A stretch of 64,000 nt of DNA from Aeromicrobium tamlense (lineage in GTDB: Bacteria > Actinomycetota > Actinomycetes > Propionibacteriales > Nocardioidaceae), in NCBI RefSeq assembly GCF_013408555.1, contig NZ_JACBZN010000001.1, positions 1,860,001 through 1,924,000 of the forward strand. The letters run 5' to 3'. Numbering within the stretch: position 1 is the stretch's first letter; every line of letters starts with the position of its first letter. A program made the position numbers and the translations under genes. Below are positions 26,043-34,510 of the stretch, piece by piece. The notes below the pieces were generated by a model. That model searched no databases. It was not told where the DNA came from and was given only the letters and a program-made list of their open reading frames with translations.

Positions 26043-27404
26043 TCAGGCCTGTGGACGGGCGTCGGCCGCGTCGGCCGCCGCCTCCTCCCGGTAGCGCTCG
26101 GAGAGCAGCCGGTACGAGCGCGTGCCGAACGCGGCGAGCGCGAGCGCCACCATGGTCAGCCCCGCGAAGAAGAAGATCAGCGCGATCCCGCGCGCGTCAC
26201 CCGTGCCGACGAGCCACTCCCACTGGCGGGCGCCCTCCTCGGACTCCAGCAGCGGGATGATCCAGAACTCGGCGAGCGGCGCGACCAGGAAGGCCGTGAC
26301 GGGAGCCGCAGCCGACTCGAAGGCCTGCGCGAAGCCGAACACCCGGCCCTGACTCGTGAAGGGCACCACGCGCTGGATCACGGTCTGCTCGGCCGCCTCG
26401 ACCGCCGGCACGATCAGCAGGAACAGCCAGATGCCGGCGATGCACAGCCAGGGCCACTCGCGCAGCGTGAACGTGGCGTTGAGCACGCCCATCGCGACCA
26501 GCACCCACAGCATCGTGCGCAACGGGTTCGAGCCGAGTCCCCAGCGCGCGATCACGAGCCCGCCCGCGATGAAGCCCGTCGAGGCGAAGCCGAAGACCAG
26601 GCCCCACTCCTCCACCGAGAACAGGGTCAGACCGTACGGGTCCATGAGCGCCATGAAGACGCCCGAGACGAGGTTGTTGAACGTCGTGAGGACGATCAGC
26701 GCGAACAGGCCCGGGACCAGCGCGATCGCCGCGAGCGCGCCCCGGACGTCGACCTTCGGCGTCGGCTCGCCGGAGGTCGACGGGTGCGCCTCGGCGATCC
26801 GCACGAAGGCCAGGTGCACGACCGTGGCCACCGTGAGGACGTTCGCGATCACCAGCGTCCAGCCCATGCCGAGCTGGCCGATCGCCAGACCGCTGAAGAC
26901 GCTCGTGACGATGAAGGCGATCCCCTGCACCGTGCCGACCAGGCCGTTCGCCCGATCGCGCCGGTCGGCGGGGATCAGCAGGGTCACCAGGGTGGAGAGC
27001 GCGATGTTGCGCATGCTCTCCACGACCGAGCCGAAGAGCACGATGCCGGAGAACAGCCAGAACCAGGGACCGGTCATGTCGACGATCGCCTCGGGACCGA
27101 CCCAGGCGTAGAGCACGCCCGCCGCGAGGAAGGCCGCCATCGTGACCAGGCTCGAGCCCACCAGGACGTCGCGCTTGCGGTGGCGGTCGACGAGCGTGCC
27201 GAAGAGCATCGCGAACAGGGCGAGCATCAGCATGTAGGCGCCGCCGACGACACCGGTGGCGAGCACCGAGCGCGTCTCGAGGTAGACCCAGAACGTCAGC
27301 GCGAACCACAGGAAGCTCGTCGTCACGTTGGCGACCAGCGTGTTCGTCAGGACGTGGGCGAAGGTCCGCGCCCCGTCGGGAGGCGCGGTGGGATCGGTCG
27401 TCAT
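26043..27404 (-). CDS. Major facilitator superfamily transporter
   Basis: A 453-residue membrane protein with about 12 hydrophobic segments. The loop between helices 2 and 3 has the MFS motif A-like sequence GTLVDRHRKRDVLVG, and the IPADRRDRANGLVGTVQGIA segment matches the macrolide-efflux (MFS_3/MefA-like) subgroup. A drug or metabolite exporter is likely; substrate unknown. It sits between the DUF2469 gene and yraN, which are neighbours in many Actinobacteria, so it looks like an insertion into a conserved block. Confidence 0.9.
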   Translation of the reverse strand: MTTDPTAPPDGARTFAHVLTNTLVANVTTSFLWFALTFWVYLETRSVLATGVVGGAYMLMLALFAMLFGTLVDRHRKRDVLVGSSLVTMAAFLAAGVLYAWVGPEAIVDMTGPWFWLFSGIVLFGSVVESMRNIALSTLVTLLIPADRRDRANGLVGTVQGIAFIVTSVFSGLAIGQLGMGWTLVIANVLTVATVVHLAFVRIAEAHPSTSGEPTPKVDVRGALAAIALVPGLFALIVLTTFNNLVSGVFMALMDPYGLTLFSVEEWGLVFGFASTGFIAGGLVIARWGLGSNPLRTMLWVLVAMGVLNATFTLREWPWLCIAGIWLFLLIVPAVEAAEQTVIQRVVPFTSQGRVFGFAQAFESAAAPVTAFLVAPLAEFWIIPLLESEEGARQWEWLVGTGDARGIALIFFFAGLTMVALALAAFGTRSYRLLSERYREEAAADAADARPQA

Positions 27405-27411
27405 GGGTCGC

Positions 27412-27720
27412 TCAGGCCGGAGGCAGCTTGACGTCGGAGTCCTGCAGCTCCTCGACGTTGACGTCCTTGAAGGTCAGCACCTTCACGTGCTTGGCGAAGC
27501 GCGCGGGGCGGTAGATGTCCCACACCCAGGCGTCGGCCATCGTGACCTCGAAGTAGGCGTCGCCGGACTCGGAGCGGACCTTCACGTCGACGGCGTTGCA
27601 CAGGTACAGCCGGCGATCGGTCTCGACGACGTACTTGAAGATGCCGACGACGTCGCGGTACTCGCGGTAGAGCGAGAGCTCCATCTCGTTCTCGTACCGC
27701 TCGAGATCCTCAGCGCTCAT
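27412..27720 (-). CDS. DUF2469 family protein
   Basis: A 102-residue actinobacterial protein starting [20 protein letters not shown], followed by YRDVVGIFKYVVETDRRLYL and ending in a short acidic tail. I recognise the family but no function has been assigned. Its ATG shares one base with the rnhB stop (TGATG). The rnhB-DUF2469 pairing is highly conserved across the phylum. Confidence 0.93.
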   Translation of the reverse strand: MSAEDLERYENEMELSLYREYRDVVGIFKYVVETDRRLYLCNAVDVKVRSESGDAYFEVTMADAWVWDIYRPARFAKHVKVLTFKDVNVEELQDSDVKLPPA

Positions 27721-28424
27721 CAGACCACCGCCTCCGTCATCGCCACCGCCACGTCGGGGACCGGACCGCAGCCCGGCAGGGACCACGAGCGACGATGGTG
27801 CAGCGTGGGACCGTGCTGCGCCAGCGCAGCGATGTGCTCGGGCGCGGAGTAGCCCTTGTTGAGCTCCCAGCCGTACTCGGGGTGCTCGGTGGCCAGCTGC
27901 ACCATGATCGCGTCGCGCGCGGTCTTGGCCAGGATGCTGGCGGCCGCGACCGCGGCGCACCGCATGTCGGCCTTGATCATCGTGGTGACCGGCGGGACCT
28001 CGTCGGCGAGGCCGGGCGGGCCGAACAGCGCAGCCTGCTCCGGGATGCTGAGGTAGTCGTGGTTGCCGTCGAGCAGGACCGCGTCGGGCCGCACGGCCAG
28101 CTGGGCGAGGGCCCGGTGACCGGCCAGCCGCATCGCGGCGATGATCCCGTACTCGTCGATCTCGGTGGGGGTCGCGTGACCGACGCCGTGAACGGGCGCC
28201 CATCGGCGGATCTTCGGCACCAGCGCCTCGCGGGCTGCCGGGGTGAGCAGCTTGCTGTCGCGCACGCCCTGGGGCGCGGTGCGGGTCTGCTCGGTGACCA
28301 CGACCATGCCGATCGTGACGGGTCCGGAGAGGGCGCCGCGGCCGACCTCGTCGCTGCAGGCCAGCGCCGTGCGGCCCTCGCGCAGCAGGCGGCGCTCGTG
28401 GCGCAGCGACGGCGCGGGGCTCAC
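27720..28424 (-). CDS. rnhB: Ribonuclease HII
   Basis: This 234-residue enzyme cleaves RNA in RNA-DNA hybrids and misincorporated ribonucleotides. The first acidic pair is in [13 protein letters not shown] (Asp25, Glu26); further blocks are [24 protein letters not shown] and [18 protein letters not shown] with the third acidic residue, then the C-terminal [16 protein letters not shown] at 28424 overlaps the lepB stop as GTGA; longer in-frame starts read non-conserved Arg-rich sequence. Confidence 0.95.
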   Translation of the reverse strand: MSPAPSLRHERRLLREGRTALACSDEVGRGALSGPVTIGMVVVTEQTRTAPQGVRDSKLLTPAAREALVPKIRRWAPVHGVGHATPTEIDEYGIIAAMRLAGHRALAQLAVRPDAVLLDGNHDYLSIPEQAALFGPPGLADEVPPVTTMIKADMRCAAVAAASILAKTARDAIMVQLATEHPEYGWELNKGYSAPEHIAALAQHGPTLHHRRSWSLPGCGPVPDVAVAMTEAVV

Positions 28425-29074
28425 GGGACCTCGTCGAAGGCGTCGGTCCCGGGGATCGTCCCGAAGCGGTTCAGCGGCCACACCCTCAACCATGCCTTGC
28501 CGACCACGTCCTCGTCAGCGATGAAGCCACCTCCGGGCTCGCCGAGGTGCGCGCGCGAGTCGGCCGAGTTGCCCCGGTTGTCGCCCTGCACCCACAGGTA
28601 GCCCTTCGGCACCTTCACGTCGAAGGTCTGGTCGGCGTTGACGTCCTGGTCGGCCAGGTAGGGCTCGTCGATCGGCTCGCCGTTGACCGTGGTGCGTCCC
28701 TCGGCGTCGCAGCAGACCACCCGGTCGCCGCCCACGCCGATGACGCGCTTGATGAGGTGACCGCCGGACGGGAACAGGCCGACGACCTCGAGGCCGCGCT
28801 GCACGACGTTGGCGGACTCGTCGACGTCGCCCCCGAGCCAGTTGCCCGGGTCGCGGAAGACGACGATGTCGCCCCGCTCGGGTCCGCCGCTCCAGTACGA
28901 CCACTTCTGCACGAGCAGCTTGTCGTTCTTCACCATCGTCGGGACCATCGAGTCCGACGGGATGTAGAAGGCCTGGAAGAAGAAGGTCTTGACGATCAGG
29001 GCCAGGACGAGGGCGGTGGCGACGAGGAGGATCGACTCCTGCCACAGCGGCAGCTGGCGTTTCTCCTCAGGCAC
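28421..29074 (-). CDS. lepB: Signal peptidase I (copy 1)
   Basis: A 217-residue membrane-anchored protease that removes Sec/Tat signal peptides. One N-terminal membrane helix (about 13-32), nucleophile Ser42 in [11 protein letters not shown], general base Lys109 in [14 protein letters not shown] and C-terminal box [18 protein letters not shown] start at 29074. A second, clearly paralogous lepB lies just upstream (29126-29791); this copy has the more canonical catalytic segment. Confidence 0.95.
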   Translation of the reverse strand: MPEEKRQLPLWQESILLVATALVLALIVKTFFFQAFYIPSDSMVPTMVKNDKLLVQKWSYWSGGPERGDIVVFRDPGNWLGGDVDESANVVQRGLEVVGLFPSGGHLIKRVIGVGGDRVVCCDAEGRTTVNGEPIDEPYLADQDVNADQTFDVKVPKGYLWVQGDNRGNSADSRAHLGEPGGGFIADEDVVGKAWLRVWPLNRFGTIPGTDAFDEVP

Positions 29075-29125
29075 TCGATGAGCCTACCGGCTGGTCCCGG
29101 GCGAACCGCGCATCGGTCGGTCGCG

Positions 29126-29791
29126 TCACGGGGCCGGAACGTCGTCGAACGCGTCGGTCGGCGCGACCCGCCCGATGCGGTCGAGCGGCCAGATCCGCGT
29201 GCCGACCCGGCCCACCACGAGATCGGTGTCCACGAAGCCTCCGCCGGCCTCGTCGAGGTGGGCCCGCGAGTCCTTCGACGCGGCCCGGTTGTCGCCCTGG
29301 ACCCACAGCCTGCCCCGCGGCACCGTGACCTGGAACGGCTGCGCGACGTTGGCCGCCGGGTCGGCCAGGTAGGGCTCGTCGACCGGCTCGCCGTTGACCA
29401 TCAGGCGCCCGGCCTCGTCACAGCAGCGGACCTCGTCACCGGCGACGCCCACCACGCGCTTCACGAGGTGCCCGCCCTGCGGGAACAGCCCCACGGCCTG
29501 CAGCCCGCGCTGCCACGGGGCCGGCGGCTCGAGGGGCCCGAGCCAGTCGCCCGGGTCGCGGAACACCACCACGTCACCACGCTGCGGCTCGCCCACGCGG
29601 TAGGACCACTTCTGCACGGCGATGCGGTCCCCCTTCGCCAGCGTGGGGACCATCGACGACGACGGGATGACGAAGACCTGGAACGCGAAGGTTCGCACCA
29701 GCAGCGCCAGCGCCAGGGTGCCGGCGACCAGCACGAGCGCGTCGAGCCACCGGGGCAGCCGGCGCCGTCGCGTCCTCGGCTGCTCGGTCAC
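29126..29791 (-). CDS. lepB: Signal peptidase I (copy 2)
   Basis: A 221-residue paralogue of the downstream signal peptidase, with a basic N-terminus (RTRRRRLPRW), one membrane helix (about 17-40), nucleophile Ser46 in VIPSSSMVPTL, Lys111 in HLVKRVVGVAGDEV and GDNRAASKDSRAHLDE. All catalytic residues are present, so both copies should be active. GTG at 29791 follows the rplS terminator. Tandem signal peptidases after rplS are also known in Streptomyces, where up to four occur. Confidence 0.94.
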   Translation of the reverse strand: MTEQPRTRRRRLPRWLDALVLVAGTLALALLVRTFAFQVFVIPSSSMVPTLAKGDRIAVQKWSYRVGEPQRGDVVVFRDPGDWLGPLEPPAPWQRGLQAVGLFPQGGHLVKRVVGVAGDEVRCCDEAGRLMVNGEPVDEPYLADPAANVAQPFQVTVPRGRLWVQGDNRAASKDSRAHLDEAGGGFVDTDLVVGRVGTRIWPLDRIGRVAPTDAFDDVPAP

Positions 29792-29814
29792 CCGCAGATC
29801 GTAGCCCGGAACGG

Positions 29815-29850
29815 CGACGACCCCGCTCCCTGACGGGAACGGGGTCGTCG
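29815..29850 (-). terminator. Terminator after rplS
   Basis: A long hairpin, cgacgaccccg paired with cggggtcgtcg and extended by tccc/ggga past one mismatch, located 14 bp after the rplS stop and 24 bp before the lepB copy-2 start. GC-rich with no U tract. Confidence 0.75.
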
Positions 29851-29864
29851 AGCGGCGGGAGAGA

Positions 29865-30215
29865 TCAGATCTCGCGCTTCTCCTTGATCTTGGCGGCCTT
29901 GCCGCGCAGGTTGCGCAGGTAGTACAGCTTGGCGCGACGGACGTCGCCACGGGTGGCGACCTCGATCTTCTCGATCACGGGCGAGTGAACCGGGAACGTG
30001 CGCTCGACGCCGACGCCGAAGCTGACCTTGCGGACGGTGAAGGTCCGGCCGATGCCCGAGCCCTGCACCTTGATGCAGACGCCCTGGAACAGCTGCACAC
30101 GCGAGCGGTTGCCCTCGACGATGTTGACGTGGACCTTCAGGGTGTCGCCCGCGCGGAAGTCGGGGACGTCGTCGCGCTTGCTCTGCGCTGCGATCTGGTC
30201 GATGACGTTCGTCAT
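29865..30215 (-). CDS. rplS: Large ribosomal subunit protein bL19
   Basis: A 116-residue ribosomal protein of normal length: [60 protein letters not shown], and a basic C-terminus [22 protein letters not shown] at 30215 has GGAGAGATC upstream. In most genomes it directly follows trmD; here amt intervenes, so rplS probably has its own promoter in the 179-bp spacer. Confidence 0.98.
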   Translation of the reverse strand: MTNVIDQIAAQSKRDDVPDFRAGDTLKVHVNIVEGNRSRVQLFQGVCIKVQGSGIGRTFTVRKVSFGVGVERTFPVHSPVIEKIEVATRGDVRRAKLYYLRNLRGKAAKIKEKREI

Positions 30216-30339
30216 GATCTCTCCTCGCCGGTGCCACAAGTCACCTGCGGATGTCGTGTTGCCGAAAAGTTGGGTGTGGTGCGCCGTGGGGACTCCCTCA
30301 TGGCAGAGCCGTCCGGCACCAGCAGTCCATGATGCCACA

Positions 30340-30374
30340 GCGCCCCGCCCCCGAGGAAATCGGGGACGGGGCGC
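30340..30374 (-). terminator. Terminator after amt
   Basis: A 15-bp stem with one mismatch, gcgccccgcccccga (30340-30354) and tcggggacggggcgc (30360-30374), loop ggaaa, located about 20 bp after the amt stop. It likely isolates amt from rplS. The rest of the 179-bp spacer (30216-30394) has no gene and should contain the rplS promoter. Confidence 0.8.
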
Positions 30375-30394
30375 CGCGGTGCAGCAGAGGGTGC

Positions 30395-31621
30395 TCAGTC
30401 GAACTTGTACGCGGCGCCGCCGTGCAGGACGTTGTCCAGGCCGGCGACCTCCTCGTCCTCGGTGACGCGGAAGCCGATCGTGGCGTCGATCGCCTTGCCG
30501 AGGCCGAAGGCCACCGCGAAGGAGAAGACCGCGACGAACACCGACGGGATGATCTGCGCGATCAGCTGGTCGAAGTCGCCGCCCGTGAACAGGCCCGTGT
30601 CGGTGGCGAAGAAGCCCAGGTACAGGCAGCCGATGAAGCCGGCGACCAGGTGCAGGCCCACCACGTCGAGCGAGTCGTCGTAGCCGAGCTTGTACTTGAG
30701 GTCGATCGCGAAGCAGCAGACCGCGCCGGCCAGCAGGCCGAGGACGATCGCCCAGAACGGCGTCAGGTTGGCCGCGGCCGGGGTGATGGCGACCAGGCCG
30801 GCGACGATGCCCGAGGCGGCGCCGACGGCGGTCGGCTTCCCGTCCTTGAAGTGCTCGACGACGATGTAGCCCAGGACGCCCGCCGCGGGAGCGGCGATCG
30901 TGTTGAGGAAGATGATCGCAGCGGTGTTGACGTCGACCGCGGCACCGGTGTTGAAGCCGAACCAGCCGAACCACAGGATCGCGGCGCCGATGAGCACGAG
31001 CGGGACGTTGTGCGGCTCGGCGGACTCCTTGGCAAAGCCGACGGTGCGCTTGCCGAGCACGAGCGCCAGGGCGAAGGCCGCGGCACCGGCGCTGATGTGG
31101 ACGACCGTGCCTCCGGCCCAGTCGATCGGGACCGCGTCACCGATCTCGAGGGTGCCGATCCAACCCGTCAGGCCCTCGTCGTCGAAGCCCCACACCCAGC
31201 CCTGGGAGGGGAAGTAGACGATCGTGGCCCACAGGCCAGCGAACAGCATCCAGGGGAAGAAGCGCGCACGGTCGGCGACGGCGCCGGAGATCAGGGCGGT
31301 CGTGATGACGGCGAACGTCGAGCCAAACGCGACGCCGGCCAGGCCGGACGCACCGTCACCGGTCGCCAGGTCCTGCAGGGCGAAGTCCGAGAACGGGTTG
31401 GCCAGCCAGCCGTCGATGAGGTCGGCCGAGCCGGCCGAGCCCATGTTGTAGCCGTAGAGGATCCACAGCACGAAGACCAGGCCCATCGCGCCGAAGCTCA
31501 GCATCATCATCGAGATGACGCTCTGGGCCTTGACGAGTCCGCCGTAGAAGAACGCCAGTCCGGGCGTCATGAAGAGAACAAGGGCCGCGCAGATCAGCAG
31601 CCAGATGGTCCCGGGTTCCAT
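30395..31621 (-). CDS. amt: Ammonium transporter
   Basis: A 408-residue Amt/MEP/Rh channel with about 11 hydrophobic segments. Family marks include [17 protein letters not shown] near residue 15, [20 protein letters not shown] with a pore His, [10 protein letters not shown], and [20 protein letters not shown] with the second pore His. It imports ammonium under nitrogen limitation. No glnK or glnD follows, unlike the usual actinobacterial amt-glnK-glnD operon. A GTAAC-n6-GTAAC element 105 bp upstream indicates nitrogen control by GlnR. The gene sits alone between trmD and rplS, with its own terminator. Confidence 0.96.
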   Translation of the reverse strand: MEPGTIWLLICAALVLFMTPGLAFFYGGLVKAQSVISMMMLSFGAMGLVFVLWILYGYNMGSAGSADLIDGWLANPFSDFALQDLATGDGASGLAGVAFGSTFAVITTALISGAVADRARFFPWMLFAGLWATIVYFPSQGWVWGFDDEGLTGWIGTLEIGDAVPIDWAGGTVVHISAGAAAFALALVLGKRTVGFAKESAEPHNVPLVLIGAAILWFGWFGFNTGAAVDVNTAAIIFLNTIAAPAAGVLGYIVVEHFKDGKPTAVGAASGIVAGLVAITPAAANLTPFWAIVLGLLAGAVCCFAIDLKYKLGYDDSLDVVGLHLVAGFIGCLYLGFFATDTGLFTGGDFDQLIAQIIPSVFVAVFSFAVAFGLGKAIDATIGFRVTEDEEVAGLDNVLHGGAAYKFD

Positions 31622-31726
31622 ATCAACCTCTTTGCAGTAGGTAACACGTGAGCAGCGGCCGGAGCTCCCTTGCCGCGGCGCTGCACCGATCCTGCTGCGG
31701 CCCGATTACGCGGGGCCTCCAGCGTC

Positions 31727-31742
31727 GTTACGAGCGTGTTAC
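31727..31742 (-). promoter_or_regulatory. Probable GlnR-binding site upstream of amt
   Basis: On the amt strand the sequence reads GTAAC-ACGCTC-GTAAC, two GTnAC half-sites with 6-bp spacing, matching the known actinobacterial GlnR box. It lies about 105 bp before the amt start and overlaps the last codons and TAA stop of trmD. A third GTTAC-type half-site is at 31641-31645 in the leader. GlnR activation of amt under nitrogen starvation is the expected consequence. Confidence 0.7.
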
Positions 31743-32428
31743 TCGCCGAGATCGCGTGTTAAATCGGGACGACGCTGCTCGGTGCGCAGGCGGGACTGGT
31801 CCCTGCGCCAGGCGGCGATGCGTCCGTGGTCCCCCGACAGCAGGATCGGTGGGACGTCCAGGCCGCGCCACGTGGCGGGCTTGGTGTACACGGGGTACTC
31901 GAGGAGGCCGTCGGCGTGCGACTCCTCCGTGAGCGACTCGGGGTTGCCCATGAAGCCGGGCAGCAGGCGCACGACGGCCTCGATGATGGCGAGCGCGGCG
32001 ACCTCTCCCCCATTGACGACGAAGTCGCCCAGGGAGATCTCGCGGACGTCCCAGCGGGTGGCGGCGTGGTCGAGGACACGCTGGTCGATGCCCTCGTAGC
32101 GCCCGCACGCGAACACCAGCTGCTCGGCCGTGGAGAGGCGGACCGCCTCGGCGTGGGTGAAGGGCGCGCCCGACGGCGTGGGCACGACGACGACGGCCCG
32201 ATCGGTGGCGACGGCGTCGAGCGCCTCGCCCCACGGCTCGGGCTTCATCACCATGCCGGCGCCACCGCCGTACGGCGTGTCGTCCACCGTGCGGTGACGG
32301 TCGTGGGCCCAGTCGCGCAGGTCGTGCGCGTGGAAGTCGACCAGTCCGGCGCGGCGGGCCTTGCCCGGCAGGGACAGGTCGAGCGGCGCGAAGTAGTCGG
32401 GGAAGATCGAGAGGGCGTCGATGCGCAC
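31739..32428 (-). CDS. trmD: tRNA (guanine37-N1)-methyltransferase
   Basis: A 229-residue SPOUT-fold enzyme that methylates G37 of tRNAs to prevent frameshifting. Conserved blocks: [39 protein letters not shown], the trefoil-knot [14 protein letters not shown] and [17 protein letters not shown], and [19 protein letters not shown] start at 32428 shares one base with the rimM stop (TAGTG). The 3' end is also the site of the GlnR-type box for amt. Confidence 0.97.
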   Translation of the reverse strand: MRIDALSIFPDYFAPLDLSLPGKARRAGLVDFHAHDLRDWAHDRHRTVDDTPYGGGAGMVMKPEPWGEALDAVATDRAVVVVPTPSGAPFTHAEAVRLSTAEQLVFACGRYEGIDQRVLDHAATRWDVREISLGDFVVNGGEVAALAIIEAVVRLLPGFMGNPESLTEESHADGLLEYPVYTKPATWRGLDVPPILLSGDHGRIAAWRRDQSRLRTEQRRPDLTRDLGE

Positions 32429-32943
32429 TAGCGCACCTCGTCGGCTTCCTCGGGGTTCAGCAGGCCCGGACGGTCGACGACCGTGACCGTGCCGGCGTCG
32501 AGGTCGACCTCGGGCACGAGGGCCTCGACGAAGGGCACCTGGACGCGGCGGCCGTCGACCTCGACCAGCAGGGTGTCGTGCGCGGGCAGGTGGAGCACGT
32601 CGAGCACGCGCCCGCGCGATGCTCCGTCGACCTGCACCGCCAGTCCGATCAGCTGGTGGTCGTAGAACGCGTCGTCGTCCTCGGGGACCTCGTCGGGGTC
32701 GATCTCGACCTCGAGCAGGGCGCCGTGCAGCTGCTCGGCCGCCGTGCGGTCGGGGACCTCGGCGAACGTCACGAGCAGCTTGCCCGAGTGGGGACGGCTG
32801 GCGGTGATCGTCAGCTCCCGGTCACGACACAGGACCGACGAGCCCACGGCGAAACGCCGTTCGGGCTCGTCGGTCCTGGTCTCGACGGCGAGGTCGCCAC
32901 GGATGCCGTGGGCACGGCCGATCCGGCCGACGACGACGCGCAT
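32428..32943 (-). CDS. rimM: Ribosome maturation factor RimM
   Basis: A 171-residue 16S processing factor that binds uS19. N-terminal RimM domain [20 protein letters not shown], middle [20 protein letters not shown], and C-terminal PRC-barrel domain ([20 protein letters not shown] to [20 protein letters not shown]). Tail is acidic. Standard khpA-rimM-trmD order. Confidence 0.95.
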   Translation of the reverse strand: MRVVVGRIGRAHGIRGDLAVETRTDEPERRFAVGSSVLCRDRELTITASRPHSGKLLVTFAEVPDRTAAEQLHGALLEVEIDPDEVPEDDDAFYDHQLIGLAVQVDGASRGRVLDVLHLPAHDTLLVEVDGRRVQVPFVEALVPEVDLDAGTVTVVDRPGLLNPEEADEVR

Positions 32944-32951
32944 GCTGGAGC

Positions 32952-33203
32952 TCAGCGGCGCCGGTCGACGTCCACGAAGTCGATCCGCGCGCCGTCGGCA
33001 CCGGCGATGGCCGATGCGACGGTGCGGATCGCCGTGGCCGTGCGACCCTGGCGACCGATGACCTTGCCGAGGTCGCTCGGGTTCACGCGCACCTCGAACA
33101 GCTCGCCGCGGCGGGTCTGCTTCGCGCGGACCGTCACCTCGTCGGGGTTGTCGACGATGCCGGCGACGAGGTGCTCGACGACCTCCTGCATGGGAGCGGA
33201 CAC
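32952..33203 (-). CDS. khpA: KH-domain RNA-binding protein KhpA
   Basis: An 83-residue single KH domain (UPF0109): VEHLVAGIVDNPDEVTVRAK, then the GxxG-type loop in LGKVIGRQGRTATAIRTVAS, ending DGARIDFVDVDRRR. KhpA proteins bind RNA and, with KhpB where present, influence cell elongation and small-RNA stability. GTG at 33203 is 2 bp after the rpsP stop; an internal ATG at 33191 is an alternative. Confidence 0.93.
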   Translation of the reverse strand: MSAPMQEVVEHLVAGIVDNPDEVTVRAKQTRRGELFEVRVNPSDLGKVIGRQGRTATAIRTVASAIAGADGARIDFVDVDRRR

Positions 33204-33205
33204 GA

Positions 33206-33670
33206 TCAGGCCTCGTCGGCCTTCGCGTCGTCGGCCGGGGTCTCCTCGGCCTTCGGCTCCTCGGCCGGGGTCTCCTCGGCCTTCGGCTCGTCCTCGGACT
33301 TCGCCTCGGCCTTCTTGGCCTTGGTGGTGGCCGACTTCTTGGGCTCGGCGTGCAGGTCCTTCAGGGCGGCGTCGAACAGCGCGGCCTTGTCGGCCTTCGG
33401 CTCGGGCTGCTTGAGCGTGGACTCGCCACCGATGTCGCCGGTGAGCTTGAGGATCGCCGCGACGGCCTCGGTCGGCTGCGCGCCGACGCCGAGCCAGTAC
33501 TGGGCGCGATCGGAGTCGACGTTGATGGTCGACGGATCGGTCTTCGGGTTGTACGTGCCGATCTCCTCGATCACGCGACCGTCACGCTTGGTGCGGCTGT
33601 CGGCGACGACGATGCGGTAGAACGGCGTGCGGATCTTGCCCATCCGCTTGAGGCGAATCTTGACTGCCAC
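33206..33670 (-). CDS. rpsP: Small ribosomal subunit protein bS16 with repetitive acidic tail
   Basis: A 154-residue protein. The S16 core ([56 protein letters not shown]) is complete by about residue 85. The rest is a Lys/Ala/Glu-rich extension with imperfect repeats of [10 protein letters not shown] and KAEETPADD, likely disordered. In most genomes rpsP follows ffh; here the upstream gene is cmk, 178 bp away. Confidence 0.97.
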   Translation of the reverse strand: MAVKIRLKRMGKIRTPFYRIVVADSRTKRDGRVIEEIGTYNPKTDPSTINVDSDRAQYWLGVGAQPTEAVAAILKLTGDIGGESTLKQPEPKADKAALFDAALKDLHAEPKKSATTKAKKAEAKSEDEPKAEETPAEEPKAEETPADDAKADEA

Positions 33671-33848
33671 GAGTGTGGTGTCTCCTTGTGAAATCGAACT
33701 GTGGTGACGGCGACCCGGCGTGTGGGGCAGGCCCGGTCTTCATCGAGGGCCGGGCTCGGCGGGAGAGAGGGCCGCACCGATTCCGGACGCAAGCGCCCAT
33801 TCTGCCAGAACGAGCAGCCGCGTTCCAATCCGCCTCGCTCCCCCGGAC
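33671..33848 (-). other. cmk-rpsP spacer
   Basis: No gene is visible in these 178 bp. A small dyad, gcccgg...ccgggc (33729-33753 region), could weakly terminate cmk transcripts, and the rpsP promoter should lie here. The spacer joins two blocks that are normally separated by der, ffh and other genes, so it may mark a rearrangement joint. Confidence 0.4.
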
Positions 33849-34502
33849 TCAGCGGCGCGCGAGCCCCACGATGTGGTCGATGACCTCGTCCAGCGTGAGG
33901 TCCGTGCCGTCCACGACGACGGCGTCGTCGGCCTGCGCCAGCGGGGACGCGGCGCGGTTGGAGTCGATCGCGTCGCGACGGGCCAGCGCCTCGCGCATCG
34001 CCTCCGCGTCCTCCACACCGAGCTCGAGCGCACGGCGCTTCGCGCGGGCGACCGGGTCGGCGACGAGGTAGATCTTCAGGGTCGCGTCGGGCGCCACCAC
34101 GGTGCCGATGTCGCGTCCCTCCACCACGATGCCGCCGGTGGCCCCGGCGATCGCCTGGCGCTGCAGCGACACGAGCTGCTCGCGGACCTGCGGGACGGTG
34201 GCGACCGGGCTCACGGCGGCAGTGACGGCGTCGCCGCGGATCGGCTCGGAGACATCGATGCCGTCGGCGGCGATCGTGGGTGCCTCGGGATCGGTGCCCG
34301 AGGTCAGCACGACCTCCCGGGCGGCCGCGGCGACCGCCGCGGGGTCGTGCACGTCGACGCCCCGCTCGAGCAGCGCCCACGTCATCGCGCGGTACATCGC
34401 GCCGGTGTCGAGGTAGGCGTAGCCCAGCCGTGAGGCCACCCCACGGGAGGTGCTCGACTTGCCGGACCCGGAGGGTCCGTCGATGGCGATGACGTCGGTC
34501 AT
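33849..34502 (-). CDS. cmk: Cytidylate kinase
   Basis: A 217-residue NMP kinase with P-loop IDGPSGSGKSSTSRGVA (glycine-rich loop at about 9-17), LDTGAMYRAMTWALL substrate segment, VEGRDIGTVVAPDATLKIYL and the lid-region Arg residues ARRDAIDSNRAASPL. It converts CMP/dCMP to the diphosphates. It lies 8 bp after tyrA. The GTPase gene der, which follows cmk in most Actinobacteria, is absent here. Confidence 0.97.
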   Translation of the reverse strand: MTDVIAIDGPSGSGKSSTSRGVASRLGYAYLDTGAMYRAMTWALLERGVDVHDPAAVAAAAREVVLTSGTDPEAPTIAADGIDVSEPIRGDAVTAAVSPVATVPQVREQLVSLQRQAIAGATGGIVVEGRDIGTVVAPDATLKIYLVADPVARAKRRALELGVEDAEAMREALARRDAIDSNRAASPLAQADDAVVVDGTDLTLDEVIDHIVGLARR

Positions 34503-34510
34503 TGGTCTCC

